Positions 7,581-16,510 of a stretch of DNA of 64,000 nt are shown in pieces. The number at the start of each line of letters is the position of its first letter. Within the stretch, counting starts at the first letter, position 1. A program made the position numbers and the translations under genes. The notes beneath the pieces are model-generated. The model was given only the letters and a program-made list of their open reading frames with translations. It was not told where the DNA came from and searched no databases. Origin of the DNA: Verrucomicrobiales bacterium (GTDB lineage Bacteria; Verrucomicrobiota; Verrucomicrobiia; Verrucomicrobiales; DEV007); contig JARGNI010000010.1 in assembly GCA_029213195.1 (NCBI GenBank), forward strand, positions 85,679 through 149,678. The letters are read 5' to 3'.

Positions 7581-8750
7581 CTAAAACCCTCCCATCAGTT
7601 GAAAGGTGAAACCTTTCAGGTATCGCGTCTCGGGCAAAGTGGCAATGACAGGATGATCCTGCCGCTGGGTGTGTTGATCGATCACGCGGAGAGTCTTCTT
7701 GGCATCCACCGAAGCATCACAGATCATGTCGAAGAACTCCTTCTCGCTGACATGATGACTGCAACTGTAAGTCGACAGTATGCCGCCACGCTCGAGAAGT
7801 TTCATCGCCCGAAGGTGGATCTCCTTGTAGCCGCGCATGGCTCCGGCGACCGACTTTCGATTCTTCGTAAATGACGGAGGGTCGAGAACAATGAGGTCGT
7901 ATTTCTCCTCGGTCCCCTCCGCCTCTTTCAGAAAATCGAAAACATTCGCCTCGACCGCGTCGATCGTCATCCCGTTCCGCTCCGCATTGTTCCGGGTCGC
8001 CTCAATCGCAGAGGCACTGATATCGACCGCTTTCACGGAGGCAGCACCCGCCTTGGCAGCATGCAGTCCGAAGCCCCCCTGGTTGCAGAAGCAATCGAGC
8101 ACCTTCTTCCCTGCGGAAAGCCGAGCCACCGCCGCATAGTTGTCGAGTTGGTCGAGATAGATCCCCGTCTTCTGCCCTTCGAGAAGATCGACCTCCTGAC
8201 GGATCCCATTCACCTCGATTTCAAAGGCTCCTCCCCACTCACCGGCCAGGACGCCCGTTACGGGATCGAGACCCTCTGCCTTCCGAATCGCCGAATCGTT
8301 TCTTTCGATGACCACAATCTCCCCGAACTGCTTTTCAAGCGCTGCCACCAGCAAATCCTTTCTCCGATCCATTGCGAGCGTCAATGTCTGCAGCACGAAG
8401 TGGAAACCGTATCGGTCGATCACCACTCCGGGAAGCCCATCCGCCTCGCTCCAAACCAGCCGATAGAGTGAACCCTCCAAGCCCATGGTTTCACGCAAGG
8501 CCTGCGCTCTCTGGATACGGCGCTCGAAAAATTCGGCATCCAGTTCCTGTTTTCTTCTCGAGATCCGCCTCGCCACGATTTGAGACTCGGGGTTGTAGAT
8601 CGCGGTTCCCAAGGGACGATCTTTGAAATCCTTGAGAGTGACCAGTTCGCCAGGCTCAGGATTGCCAAAGCTCTTCTGGATCTCGCTGGCATAGACCCAG
8701 TCATGACCATGAAAAATACGGGAGCGGGGCTTGATAACGAGTCCAGGCAT
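7581..8750 (-). CDS. Class I SAM-dependent rRNA methyltransferase (RlmI-like)
   Basis: From ATG 8750 the product is 389 residues and begins MPGLVIKPRSRIFHGHDWVY, a typical start of the PUA domain in this COG1092 family. After an EEHD-like middle region (DGLPGVVIDRYG, residues about 115-130) comes the Rossmann methyltransferase with LDCFCNQGGFGLHAAKAGA, VKAVDISASAIE and the catalytic LDPPSFTK motif. The family methylates C5 of cytosine in 23S rRNA; the exact position for this member is not shown. The frame is open upstream to 8846, but those residues do not fit the family. It is transcribed divergently from the DUF1592 gene. Confidence 0.9.
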   Translation of the reverse strand: MPGLVIKPRSRIFHGHDWVYASEIQKSFGNPEPGELVTLKDFKDRPLGTAIYNPESQIVARRISRRKQELDAEFFERRIQRAQALRETMGLEGSLYRLVWSEADGLPGVVIDRYGFHFVLQTLTLAMDRRKDLLVAALEKQFGEIVVIERNDSAIRKAEGLDPVTGVLAGEWGGAFEIEVNGIRQEVDLLEGQKTGIYLDQLDNYAAVARLSAGKKVLDCFCNQGGFGLHAAKAGAASVKAVDISASAIEATRNNAERNGMTIDAVEANVFDFLKEAEGTEEKYDLIVLDPPSFTKNRKSVAGAMRGYKEIHLRAMKLLERGGILSTYSCSHHVSEKEFFDMICDASVDAKKTLRVIDQHTQRQDHPVIATLPETRYLKGFTFQLMGGF

Positions 8751-8903
8751 GCGCGGAGCGTCGTTCAGAATTGCCCTCCCGTCAAAAGGACGAAAATCAC
8801 ACTGACATCGGCTCCTGACCCGATTGGACACCCCATTTGCGTGCATTCATGTCCCCAGTATGCGTACCCTGACCCGGCCGCTCTCCTTCGTAAGCTATTA
8901 CAG

Positions 8904-11228
8904 ATGTATAAAGCTTTTCCCAAGTCCCTGCTCTTTCTCGGCCACCTCCTCCTGGCAGGGAGCATCGTGATCTCCGGAAAAGCGATCGATCTTGAGAATC
9001 ACCCGGGGAAAGCCATTTACCAGAAACTTTGCCTGGAGTGTCATGGGGCAACGGGAGAAGGCGCCGATGATCTGGACGTGGACCCTCTCGTTGGAACACG
9101 AACGATCGAGTCCCTCGCGGGGCGGATCGACCGGACGATGCCGGAGGATGAAGAGCACCTCTGCGTCGGTGACGATGCGAAGAAGGTCGCCGAGTATGTC
9201 TACCACGCTTTCTATTCCCCTGAGGCGCAGGCAAAGCTGCAACCGGTGACCACCGAATTGACGCGCCTCACCGCGCCGCAGTTGCAGAATTCCGTTACCG
9301 ACCTGATCGGTTCTTTTCTCAATCCTGGGCACAATCCCGAGATCACCAACCGCGGACTCAAGGGGTCCTATACACTCGACGATCGAAAGCGCGCCGGGAA
9401 CAACGATTACAAACGGGAACAGTTCGACCGAATCGATCCTCAGATCCGGTTCGACTTTGGCTCCGGCATTCCGGAACTCCCCGAAGGGAAGGAAAGCAAG
9501 ATGACCCAATTCCGGATCACCTGGCGAGGGTCGATCTATGCGCGCGATACCGGCATCTACGAGTTTACCCTTCGAACGAGAAATGGAGCCAAGCTCTACA
9601 TCAACGAACACGACACGAAGCTGGAACCCACGATCGATGCGTGGGTCGCCCCGAACAATGAAGTTCGGGAAGAGAGTGAAAAGGTAAAGCTGCTCGGTGG
9701 ACGCCGATACTATGTCACTCTCGAGTTTTTCAAATACAAGGAGGAGAAGAGTCTCATCGAACTGCTCTGGAAAACGCCCCATGGCCCCCGCGAGCCCATT
9801 CCGAACCGGTACCTGACCACAGATCATTCTCATCCCGTCTTTGTCGCTCAAACCACCCTCCCCGCCGACGACCGCAGCTACGGCTACGAACGCGGCAGCA
9901 GCGTGTCACGCGTCTGGCTGGACGCTCTGACTTCGACAGCCTTCGAGGCAGCCGACCATGTCATCAAGAACCTCGATCGCCTCGCCCGCACCAAGGATGA
10001 CGACCCCGAACGAGAAAAGAAATTGAAAGACTTTGCCGCCGAGTTCACCTCGCGCGCCTTTCGACGACCACTCCGCGGGAACGAACGAGATCTCTACGTC
10101 GAGAAACACTTCCGCGAAACGGAAAGCCTCGAGGACGCGATTCGCCGGACCGTGATCTATGGAGTGACCTCACCTTATTTTCTCTATCCGGGGACATCCT
10201 TCGATTCCCCTCGAGGTCCCTGGGCGCGGGCCAGTGCATTAGCCCTGTCACTCTGGGATTCTCTACCGGACCAGAAGCTGAGAAATCACGCTCAGAATGG
10301 AAACCTGGAGAAACCGAAATTCGTCGAACAGGAAGCGTGGCGCATGCTTCACGATGGAAGAGCTCGAAACAAGATGAACGGATTCTTCGAGCACTGGCTC
10401 GAGCTGTCCCGCGCTGACGACATGGCCAAGGATACCCAGAAGTTTCCCGACTACTCCGATGGCATGCTTACGGACCTTCGCACTTCCCTCGACCTCTTCA
10501 TCGAGGACATTGTCTGGAGCGAGGCATCGGACTACCGCAAGCTCCTCCTTTCCGACCATCTCTACCTGAACGGTCGTCTCGGGAAAATCTACGGAAAACC
10601 GGATTTGAAGGGCGGCTTCCAGAAGGTCTCGCTACCCGCTGAGGGCCGGACTGGAGTCATCACACACCCGTTTCTACTCACCGCATTTTCCTATCACAAC
10701 AATACCTCCCCCATTCATCGAGGAGTCTTCCTGACCAAAAACATCGTGGGGCTGCCACTGAAACCTCCCCCGGAAGCCATCGAGTTCGAGGACAGCAAGT
10801 TTCCGCCCAACCTCACAATGCGTGAGAAAGTGACCGAGATGACCCGAGCCAAGGCCTGCATGGCCTGTCATTCCATGATCAATCCTCTCGGGTTCAGTCT
10901 CGAAAAATACGACGCGATTGGTCGTTGGAGAACCGAGGATCAAGGCAAGCCGATCGATGACGACAGCGTCCTCAGGACGGACTACGGAAACCAGATCGAC
11001 ATCAAGGGCCCTCGTGATGTCGCGGAGTATGCTGCCAACTCCCCGGCTGCCCACGCCGCCTTCATCCGTCAGCTTTTCCACCACGCCACCAAGCAACCCC
11101 TGCTCGCCTACGGGGTCGATACCGAGGACCGCCTCGTCGAGCACTTCCGGAATACTAATTTCAATATTCGCCATCTCCTCGTGGAGATCGCCGTGACTGC
11201 CACCAATCCTTCTCTTCCTGACTCATGA
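8904..11228 (+). CDS. DUF1592/DUF1588/DUF1585 cytochrome protein with PA14 domain
   Basis: Start ATG 8904 gives a 774-residue protein with a signal peptide. A cytochrome c-like domain follows (CLECHG, Cys43-Cys46-His47), then DUF1587, a PA14-like insert (TQFRITWRGSIYARDTGIYEFTLRTR region, about residues 195-285), DUF1592, and DUF1588/DUF1585 with a second heme motif ACMACHSMINPLGF near residue 653. This family is characteristic of planctomycetes and verrucomicrobia and always sits beside DUF1552. It is probably periplasmic and redox-active on carbohydrate or polymer substrates, but no reaction is established. The stop overlaps the DUF1552 start by 4 bp (ATGA). The frame is open far upstream, without a leader-like start. 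Confidence 0.9.
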   Translation: MYKAFPKSLLFLGHLLLAGSIVISGKAIDLENHPGKAIYQKLCLECHGATGEGADDLDVDPLVGTRTIESLAGRIDRTMPEDEEHLCVGDDAKKVAEYVYHAFYSPEAQAKLQPVTTELTRLTAPQLQNSVTDLIGSFLNPGHNPEITNRGLKGSYTLDDRKRAGNNDYKREQFDRIDPQIRFDFGSGIPELPEGKESKMTQFRITWRGSIYARDTGIYEFTLRTRNGAKLYINEHDTKLEPTIDAWVAPNNEVREESEKVKLLGGRRYYVTLEFFKYKEEKSLIELLWKTPHGPREPIPNRYLTTDHSHPVFVAQTTLPADDRSYGYERGSSVSRVWLDALTSTAFEAADHVIKNLDRLARTKDDDPEREKKLKDFAAEFTSRAFRRPLRGNERDLYVEKHFRETESLEDAIRRTVIYGVTSPYFLYPGTSFDSPRGPWARASALALSLWDSLPDQKLRNHAQNGNLEKPKFVEQEAWRMLHDGRARNKMNGFFEHWLELSRADDMAKDTQKFPDYSDGMLTDLRTSLDLFIEDIVWSEASDYRKLLLSDHLYLNGRLGKIYGKPDLKGGFQKVSLPAEGRTGVITHPFLLTAFSYHNNTSPIHRGVFLTKNIVGLPLKPPPEAIEFEDSKFPPNLTMREKVTEMTRAKACMACHSMINPLGFSLEKYDAIGRWRTEDQGKPIDDDSVLRTDYGNQIDIKGPRDVAEYAANSPAAHAAFIRQLFHHATKQPLLAYGVDTEDRLVEHFRNTNFNIRHLLVEIAVTATNPSLPDS

Positions 11229-12571
11229 ACGCCCTCGAACGATCCCTTCAAAACCGACGCCAGTTCCTTCGCCGACTCGGAATTACCGGAGCGGCAGCCC
11301 CCTTCCTCTCCGGTTTGCCCGGAATGAGCTCCGCACTCGGTGCCCAGGCGGGATCGAAGAAGCGGGTCGTGATCATGTTTTCACCCAACGGAACGATCCC
11401 AGATGAATTCTGGCCGGAAGGGGAAGGAAAGGACTTCAAGTTCAAGCGCATCCTCAAGCCGCTCGAGAAGTATCGGAACCGGATGACGGTGATGAATGGG
11501 ATCAACAACCGGATCGGTGGAGATGGAGACCGTCACATGCGTGGCATGAGCTGTCTCCTCACCGGAACCGAGCTTTTCCCCGGAAACATTCAGGGCGGCT
11601 CCGACTCCCCTGCCGGATGGGCGAGCGGCATTTCCATCGACCAGGAGATCAGGAATTTCTTCCAGTCTCGCGAAGACACCGCAACCCGTTTCGGATCGCT
11701 CGAATTCGGAGTCGCAGTTCCGAACCGTGCCGACCCGTGGACTCGGATGTCCTACGCCGGCCCAAACCAGCCCGTCGCTCCCATCGACGATCCCCGGAAG
11801 ATGATGGAGAAACTCTACGGCAAGATGGATGACAAGGAGAGTCTCGTCAGCGTCGTCGACGAAGTTCGCACCGATCTCCAAAAAATCTCCAGTCAACTCG
11901 GAGCCGAGGACCGAGCACTCCTCGACAAGCACCTCAGCCTGGTCCGCGATCTGGAAACCGAACTTTCCCGGAGTGACGAAGACACCGAGCTCGCCCATCC
12001 CGTCCCCGAAGTAGATCCGACGATCGAGCTCGTCAATGACAACACACCACGTCTCTCCCGAATCCAGATCGACTTGCTCGTCAATGCTCTCGCCAACGAC
12101 ATGAGTCGTGTCGCAACGCTGCAATACATGCGCTCGGTGGGTCAGGCTCGGATGAACTGGCTGGGGATCGAGGAAGGCCACCACGGCCTCTCTCACGAAC
12201 CCGACAACAACAAGGAAGCCGTCGAAAAACTCACGAAGATCAATGAGTGGTTCTGCGGCGAGCTGGCCTACCTCGTCGAGAGGCTCGACCAGACTCCGGA
12301 GCCAGGCCAGGACGGCAGCATGCTCGATCACACTCTCGTTGTCTGGCTGAACGAGCTCGGAAAAGGAAATTCTCACACCTTGAACAACATTCCCTTTGTC
12401 CTCATCGGCGGAGAAAAATCCACCGGATTCCAGATGGGTCGCTACTTCAAGGCCCCCAAGGACACCGCCCACAACCGACTCTGGTTGGCCATCGCGAGAG
12501 CAATGGGTCACGAGATCGAGACCTTTGGTACGGCAAAATATTGCGAGGGTGGTCCACTGGATCTCGCGTAG
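11225..12571 (+). CDS. DUF1552 family Tat-exported protein
   Basis: The 448-residue product starts with a twin-arginine leader (NRRQFLRRLGITGAAAPFL, residues 11-29), so it is exported folded, perhaps with a cofactor or metal. The body has VVIMFSPNGTIPDEFWP, DRHMRGMSCLLTG, and a late WLNELGKGNSHT segment, which are the hallmarks of DUF1552; the fold resembles alkaline-phosphatase-like DUF1501 proteins. It overlaps the DUF1592 gene by 4 bp, so the two are translationally coupled and probably act together in the periplasm. The biochemical role is not known. Confidence 0.9.
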   Translation: MNALERSLQNRRQFLRRLGITGAAAPFLSGLPGMSSALGAQAGSKKRVVIMFSPNGTIPDEFWPEGEGKDFKFKRILKPLEKYRNRMTVMNGINNRIGGDGDRHMRGMSCLLTGTELFPGNIQGGSDSPAGWASGISIDQEIRNFFQSREDTATRFGSLEFGVAVPNRADPWTRMSYAGPNQPVAPIDDPRKMMEKLYGKMDDKESLVSVVDEVRTDLQKISSQLGAEDRALLDKHLSLVRDLETELSRSDEDTELAHPVPEVDPTIELVNDNTPRLSRIQIDLLVNALANDMSRVATLQYMRSVGQARMNWLGIEEGHHGLSHEPDNNKEAVEKLTKINEWFCGELAYLVERLDQTPEPGQDGSMLDHTLVVWLNELGKGNSHTLNNIPFVLIGGEKSTGFQMGRYFKAPKDTAHNRLWLAIARAMGHEIETFGTAKYCEGGPLDLA

Positions 12572-12684
12572 CGAGATTCGTCTCGATCTTGCTCCTGATC
12601 CTACTCTTACTCCAAGTCGATTCCCGTTTTCCCAACCGTTTTGGTTGATCGACTGCCCACGGCGGAAGAATTAAGAGCAAGATC
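12561..12684. terminator. Hairpin-rich convergent spacer, probable bidirectional terminator
   Basis: Between the DUF1552 and tspO genes the spacer is full of inverted repeats. ATCTCGC-GTA-GCGAGAT spans the stop codon (12561-12577). It competes with CGAGA-TTCG-TCTCG (12572-12585), which has a TTCG tetraloop. Beyond these, GATCTTGCTC (12585-12594) pairs with GAGCAAGATC (12675-12684), enclosing AGTCGAT/ATCGACT (12615/12648) on the same centre, plus a small CAACC-GTTTT-GGTTG hairpin. There is no long T tract, so the terminator role is inferred from the convergent position. Confidence 0.55.
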
Positions 12685-12698
12685 AAGAAAATGGACGT

Positions 12699-13169
12699 TC
12701 AGTTCAGCACCCAGTAGCCCGCGTTGAGATAGGTCGCGTAGCCGACCCAGATCGAATACGGGATCATGAGTCGACCAGCTGCCTTGTGGAGACGGCGAAA
12801 CCTGACGATCGTGATCACGATCGCCACGAGAAGCACTCCAATAACAACGAGCGCCAAGCCCAGTTGATGGGCTCCGAAAAAAATGGGGGTCCACGCGAGG
12901 TTCAAAACCATCTGGAAGAAGAACCACCCCAGAGAAACTTGCTTCTCTTTTCCCGAAGGAGCGAAATGCCAGAACAAGGCCAACGAAACTCCGATCAAGG
13001 CATAGAGCGTCGTCCAGACCGGTCCAAAGACCCAGTTCGGAGGAACCCCGGGCGGTTTTTCAAGCTCACGATACCAGGTCTCGATCTGGCTGCTTGTCAC
13101 GAAAGCGCCTAGCCCTCCCAGCAGGTTGATGACGAACACACAAATCAAGATCTTAAGCCAGAGTTTCAT
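12699..13169 (-). CDS. tspO: TspO/MBR family tryptophan-rich protein
   Basis: This 156-residue protein has five hydrophobic segments and the family motifs WYRELEKPPGVPPNWVFGPVW near residues 32-52, FFFQMVLNLAWTPIFFGAHQ near 82-101, and IPYSIWVGYATYLNAGYWVLN at the end. TspO proteins sit in the membrane (outer membrane in some bacteria) and bind tetrapyrroles or cholesterol-like ligands. The cognate ligand here is unknown. It is a single gene, convergent with the DUF1552 gene and divergent from rsgA. Confidence 0.95.
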   Translation of the reverse strand: MKLWLKILICVFVINLLGGLGAFVTSSQIETWYRELEKPPGVPPNWVFGPVWTTLYALIGVSLALFWHFAPSGKEKQVSLGWFFFQMVLNLAWTPIFFGAHQLGLALVVIGVLLVAIVITIVRFRRLHKAAGRLMIPYSIWVGYATYLNAGYWVLN

Positions 13170-13235
13170 AACAGGGTCTCCGAGACTAGACCGAAAGATT
13201 CAAAACGAGAAGCGGATTCCATGCAAAGCCCCCTC

Positions 13236-13260
13236 GGAACGGTGGCCCGTTCCGATACGG
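13236..13260. repeat. Dispersed palindromic repeat, related to 7282-7530
   Basis: GGAACG-GTGGCC-CGTTCC followed by GATACGG matches the layout GGAACG-loop-CGTTCC plus GCTACGG inside the 112-bp repeat. It lies between the divergent tspO and rsgA genes. The arms are conserved while the loop differs, as expected of a dispersed palindromic family. Confidence 0.55.
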
Positions 13261-13352
13261 TTCTGTAGCGCAAGGTGCAAACCTTCCGAGGCACGATCCC
13301 CAGCTTCACCGATTCCTGCTTTCCAACGCGCAGGCTTGTCCTACACTTCCGT

Positions 13353-14480
13353 ATGACTCTCATCGAGTTGGGCTGGAATCCCGAACATGCCAAGGCCTTC
13401 GCTCCCTACGAGAAGCGAGGTTGGGTACCCGCGCGCCTGATTCGTGACAACAAGATCACCTATGGCGCCCTCCTCGAGGATGGAGACGAGTACGAAGTCA
13501 TCATGGGAGGAAAGGTCTATCATGACGCTTCCTGCGACGCCGAACTCCCCGCCGTAGGTGACTGGGTTGCCCTCGAGATCGGCACGGGCGACCTCGATAC
13601 CGTGATCCGGGCTCGCCTTCCCCGGCAAACCTGTTTCTCTCGAAAGGCTCCGGGAAAGACCAGCGAGGAGCAGGTCATCGCGGCCAATGTCGACCTCGTC
13701 TGCATCGTCACGGACGCTGGGACCGACTTCAACCTTCGCCGTATGGAGCGATACTTCACCTTGATCGCACGTAGCGGAGCCCGTGCCATCGTTCTCGTCA
13801 ACAAGTCCGATCTCCACTCCGATGAGCAGAATCGGGAAGCCGCCGAGGCAATCCGCGCAATCAGTCCGGACGCCAAAGTCCTCATCACCAGCGCCCGGGA
13901 GGGACAAAATGTGAAAGCGATCCGGGAGTTTCTCACCCCCGGGGTCTCGATCACCTTTGTCGGCTCAAGCGGAGTCGGAAAATCATCCCTCATCAACGCC
14001 CTCCTCGGCGACGAGTGGCAGGAAGAAGGAGAGGTCAACGAAGTCACCGGAAAAGGGCGCCATACCACCACCGCACGCGAGCTCATGGTCCTCCCCGAAG
14101 GTGGGATCCTGATCGACAATCCCGGTATCCGCGAGGTCCAGATGTGGACGGACGAAACGACCCTGCGCGAAAAATTTTCCGATATCGAAGCTCTCGCGCA
14201 GCAGTGCAAGTTCCATGATTGCAAACACGGCACCGATGCAGGGTGTGCGATCCGCGAAGCGGTGCAGTCAGGGGATTTGTCCCCGGAGCGTTTCGAAGGC
14301 TATCTCAAGCTCGATGAAGAAATCGACCATCTCAAAAAACGCCTCAAGAAACGCAAGATGACGATCGAAAGAAGGAACAAACGTGATCATCGTATCAAGG
14401 CGCGCAACCTTGCCGATCGCATCGACTACGAGCGCGAGCAGAAACCGAAGCCCGGAGCCTTTCCCTACGATGAAGATTAA
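13353..14480 (+). CDS. rsgA: Ribosome small-subunit-dependent GTPase A
   Basis: This is a circularly permuted GTPase, with the G4 motif (VLVNKSD, near residue 148) ahead of the P-loop (GSSGVGKSS, near 203) and then DNPG (near 254). An OB-fold domain precedes it, and a zinc-binding region with CKFHDCKHGTDAGC follows near 285-300. The C-terminus is a lysine/arginine-rich coiled tail (KKRLKKRKMTIERRNKRDHR). RsgA assists late 30S maturation. ATG 13353 (MTLIELGW) was chosen over an upstream in-frame start because the upstream residues do not belong to the family. The end overlaps engB by 11 bp. Confidence 0.93.
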   Translation: MTLIELGWNPEHAKAFAPYEKRGWVPARLIRDNKITYGALLEDGDEYEVIMGGKVYHDASCDAELPAVGDWVALEIGTGDLDTVIRARLPRQTCFSRKAPGKTSEEQVIAANVDLVCIVTDAGTDFNLRRMERYFTLIARSGARAIVLVNKSDLHSDEQNREAAEAIRAISPDAKVLITSAREGQNVKAIREFLTPGVSITFVGSSGVGKSSLINALLGDEWQEEGEVNEVTGKGRHTTTARELMVLPEGGILIDNPGIREVQMWTDETTLREKFSDIEALAQQCKFHDCKHGTDAGCAIREAVQSGDLSPERFEGYLKLDEEIDHLKKRLKKRKMTIERRNKRDHRIKARNLADRIDYEREQKPKPGAFPYDED

Positions 14481-15066
14481 GACCGCCCGATTTGCCACCA
14501 GTGCCGATGGACTCGAATCCTGCCCCATCGCCGAGCTTCCCGAGTTCGCCTTTATCGGACGATCCAACGTAGGGAAGTCGTCCCTGATCAACATGCTCGT
14601 GAACCAGAAAGGGCTCGCGCGCGTTTCGCAGAAACCGGGGCACACCCGCCTCATCAACTACTACGTCGTCAACGAGGACTGGTGTCTCGTCGACCTGCCA
14701 GGGTATGGCTATGCCAAGGCTCCCAAGGCGGAGCGATACCGCTTCAACGATTTCGTCGCCGACTACCTTGAATTTCGCGAGGGCTTGCAACATGTCTTTG
14801 TCCTCATCGACAGTCGGCTTCCACCGCAGAAAATGGATATCGATTTCCTGACCTGGCTCGTGGAAAAGGAGGTTCCTTTTTCCCTTGTCTTCACCAAGAC
14901 CGACAAGACCAAGAAGGGACAATTGCAGACCAACCTGACGTTGTTTCTCGAAACGCTGGGAGACTATGTCGAAGGAGTCCCTCCCTTTTTCCTGACCTCA
15001 GCCAAAGACAAGAAAGGCCGACAAGATCTCATCAGGCGACTTGGTGAACTGGTGCGCCAGGCCTGA
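14470..15066 (+). CDS. engB: Ribosome biogenesis GTP-binding protein EngB (YihA/YsxC)
   Basis: The 198-residue product has G1 GRSNVGKSS (30-38), the switch I region GHTR (57-60), G3 DLPGYGYAKAP (75-85), G4 TKTD (142-145) and G5 TSAKD (176-180). EngB helps late assembly of the 50S subunit. Its ATG lies 11 bp inside the end of rsgA in another frame, so the two ribosome-assembly GTPases (30S and 50S) are translationally linked. The frame opens upstream but only this ATG gives the family N-terminus (MKIKTARFATSADGLESCP). Confidence 0.95.
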   Translation: MKIKTARFATSADGLESCPIAELPEFAFIGRSNVGKSSLINMLVNQKGLARVSQKPGHTRLINYYVVNEDWCLVDLPGYGYAKAPKAERYRFNDFVADYLEFREGLQHVFVLIDSRLPPQKMDIDFLTWLVEKEVPFSLVFTKTDKTKKGQLQTNLTLFLETLGDYVEGVPPFFLTSAKDKKGRQDLIRRLGELVRQA

Positions 15067-15091
15067 CACCCCTACCAAAATTCTCTCCCGC

Positions 15092-15991
15092 ATGAAACGA
15101 CGCACTCTCCTCTCAGGCCTTACTGCCAGCTCGGCGGCTCTTCTCGGAAGCAATCTGAAGGCAGCTCCTGAGGTAGCCTTCACCCTGAACTACGCACCCC
15201 ATTTCGGGATGTTCAAACACTCGGCGCCCGGCGGCCTGCTCGAGGAATTGCAGTTCGCCTACGATCATGGCTTTCGCGCTTGGGAAGACAATGGCATGGG
15301 CACCCGCCCGCTCGAGGACCAAAAAGCGATCGCGGCAAAGATGGAGAAGCTGGAGATGACGATGGGAGTGGTCTCCGCCAAGACTGGCATCAAGTCCCTC
15401 AACTTCGCATCCCAGGATGAAGAGGCCCGACAACTCGTTCTGGATCAGATCAAGGACACTATCGAGGTCGCGAAACGGGTCAACGCAGGCTACATGACGC
15501 TCGTCCCCGGCCAGCTCGATCCCCGCTGGCCGCGAGAGATTCAGTATGCGAATTGCATCGAACTCCTGCGACGGGCGGTCGAACTGGTCGAACCCCACAA
15601 CATCACCTTGGTCATGGAACCTCTGAACCGTTTCCGGAACCACCCCGGTTCCTTTCTCGAAACCGTAACCGAAGGCTATCTCGTCTGCTCTGCCGTCGAC
15701 CACCCCAACTGCAAGGTGCTCTACGACCTCTATCACCAGCAGATCGCGGGGGGAAACCTGATCCCTCTCTTCGATCTCTGTCGCGATCAGATCGGCTATC
15801 TCCAGGTCGGAGACAACCCCGGACGAAAAGAACCCGGCACCGGTGAGATCAACTACACCAAAGTCTTCGCTCACGTTCACGCTTCAGGTTTCAAAGGCAT
15901 CGTGGGGATGGAACATGGCAACGCCAATCCGGGGATCGAAGGCGAGCAGGCGGTCATCGAATCGTATCGAACGGTCGACCCCGGTTCCTGA
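15092..15991 (+). CDS. Exported TIM-barrel sugar isomerase-like protein (hydroxypyruvate isomerase type)
   Basis: From ATG 15092 the product is 299 residues. The leader MKRRTLLSGLTASSAALLGS has an RR pair and looks like a Tat signal. The body is the xylose-isomerase-like TIM barrel: NYAPHFGMF, AYDHGFRAWEDNG, VMEPLNR (metal-ligand Glu), LYDLYHQQI (Asp and His), and YLQVGDNPGRKEPGTGEINY, which closely resembles hydroxypyruvate isomerases. Hydroxypyruvate isomerases are usually cytosolic, so export suggests a different sugar substrate. It follows engB by 25 bp but is probably functionally unrelated. Confidence 0.85.
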   Translation: MKRRTLLSGLTASSAALLGSNLKAAPEVAFTLNYAPHFGMFKHSAPGGLLEELQFAYDHGFRAWEDNGMGTRPLEDQKAIAAKMEKLEMTMGVVSAKTGIKSLNFASQDEEARQLVLDQIKDTIEVAKRVNAGYMTLVPGQLDPRWPREIQYANCIELLRRAVELVEPHNITLVMEPLNRFRNHPGSFLETVTEGYLVCSAVDHPNCKVLYDLYHQQIAGGNLIPLFDLCRDQIGYLQVGDNPGRKEPGTGEINYTKVFAHVHASGFKGIVGMEHGNANPGIEGEQAVIESYRTVDPGS

Positions 15992-16119
15992 GAGAATTCA
16001 ACCCTTTTCAATCCGTGACCTGACGGGGTTAATCGATGCACAGTTTTGCGGGTTTATGCGAAAGCGGACAAGGCTTCTCTTTTGACAGCTCGTCGGGAAT
16101 CCCTTTTCGTATATGTGTT

Positions 16120-16479
16120 ATGAGCGACTCCAATTGCGAAATCCACACCAACCATGATCACCAGCACGGTGCTGACTGCGGCCATACCGCAATCAAACAT
16201 GGTGATCACATCGACTATCTCCACGACGGCCACCTCCATCACCAGGAAGCCAACGGAGTAGTCGAAGAGCACGTCATCCCTGTGACCGAAACCAACCCTG
16301 ATGGCTGTCAGGATCATGACCACCAGGCCTGCCACGAAGATGGACACGTCCATGGACCCGGCTGTGGTCACGAAGCGGTTCCCCACGGCGATCACGTCGA
16401 CTATCTCGTCGATGGACACCTCCATCATCCACACGGCGATCACTGCGATGATCACGGACCCGTAGAGGTAGTTTCCTAA
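16120..16479 (+). CDS. Histidine-rich metal-binding protein with two internal repeats
   Basis: The 119-residue product contains two related blocks: CGHTAIKHGDHIDYLHDG plus HLHH (about 22-45), and CGHEAVPHGDHVDYLVDG plus HLHHPHGDH (about 84-110). His, Asp and Cys dominate, which suggests binding of zinc, nickel or copper. There is no signal peptide or membrane segment, so it is likely cytosolic. Similar short His-rich proteins exist in other phyla without an assigned role. ATG 16120 (MSDSNCEIH) starts right at the conserved part. It is monocistronic, with a strong terminator at 16511. Confidence 0.8.
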   Translation: MSDSNCEIHTNHDHQHGADCGHTAIKHGDHIDYLHDGHLHHQEANGVVEEHVIPVTETNPDGCQDHDHQACHEDGHVHGPGCGHEAVPHGDHVDYLVDGHLHHPHGDHCDDHGPVEVVS

Positions 16480-16510
16480 CCAAACCGATCACTTTCCGAT
16501 TTTCGAAGAG

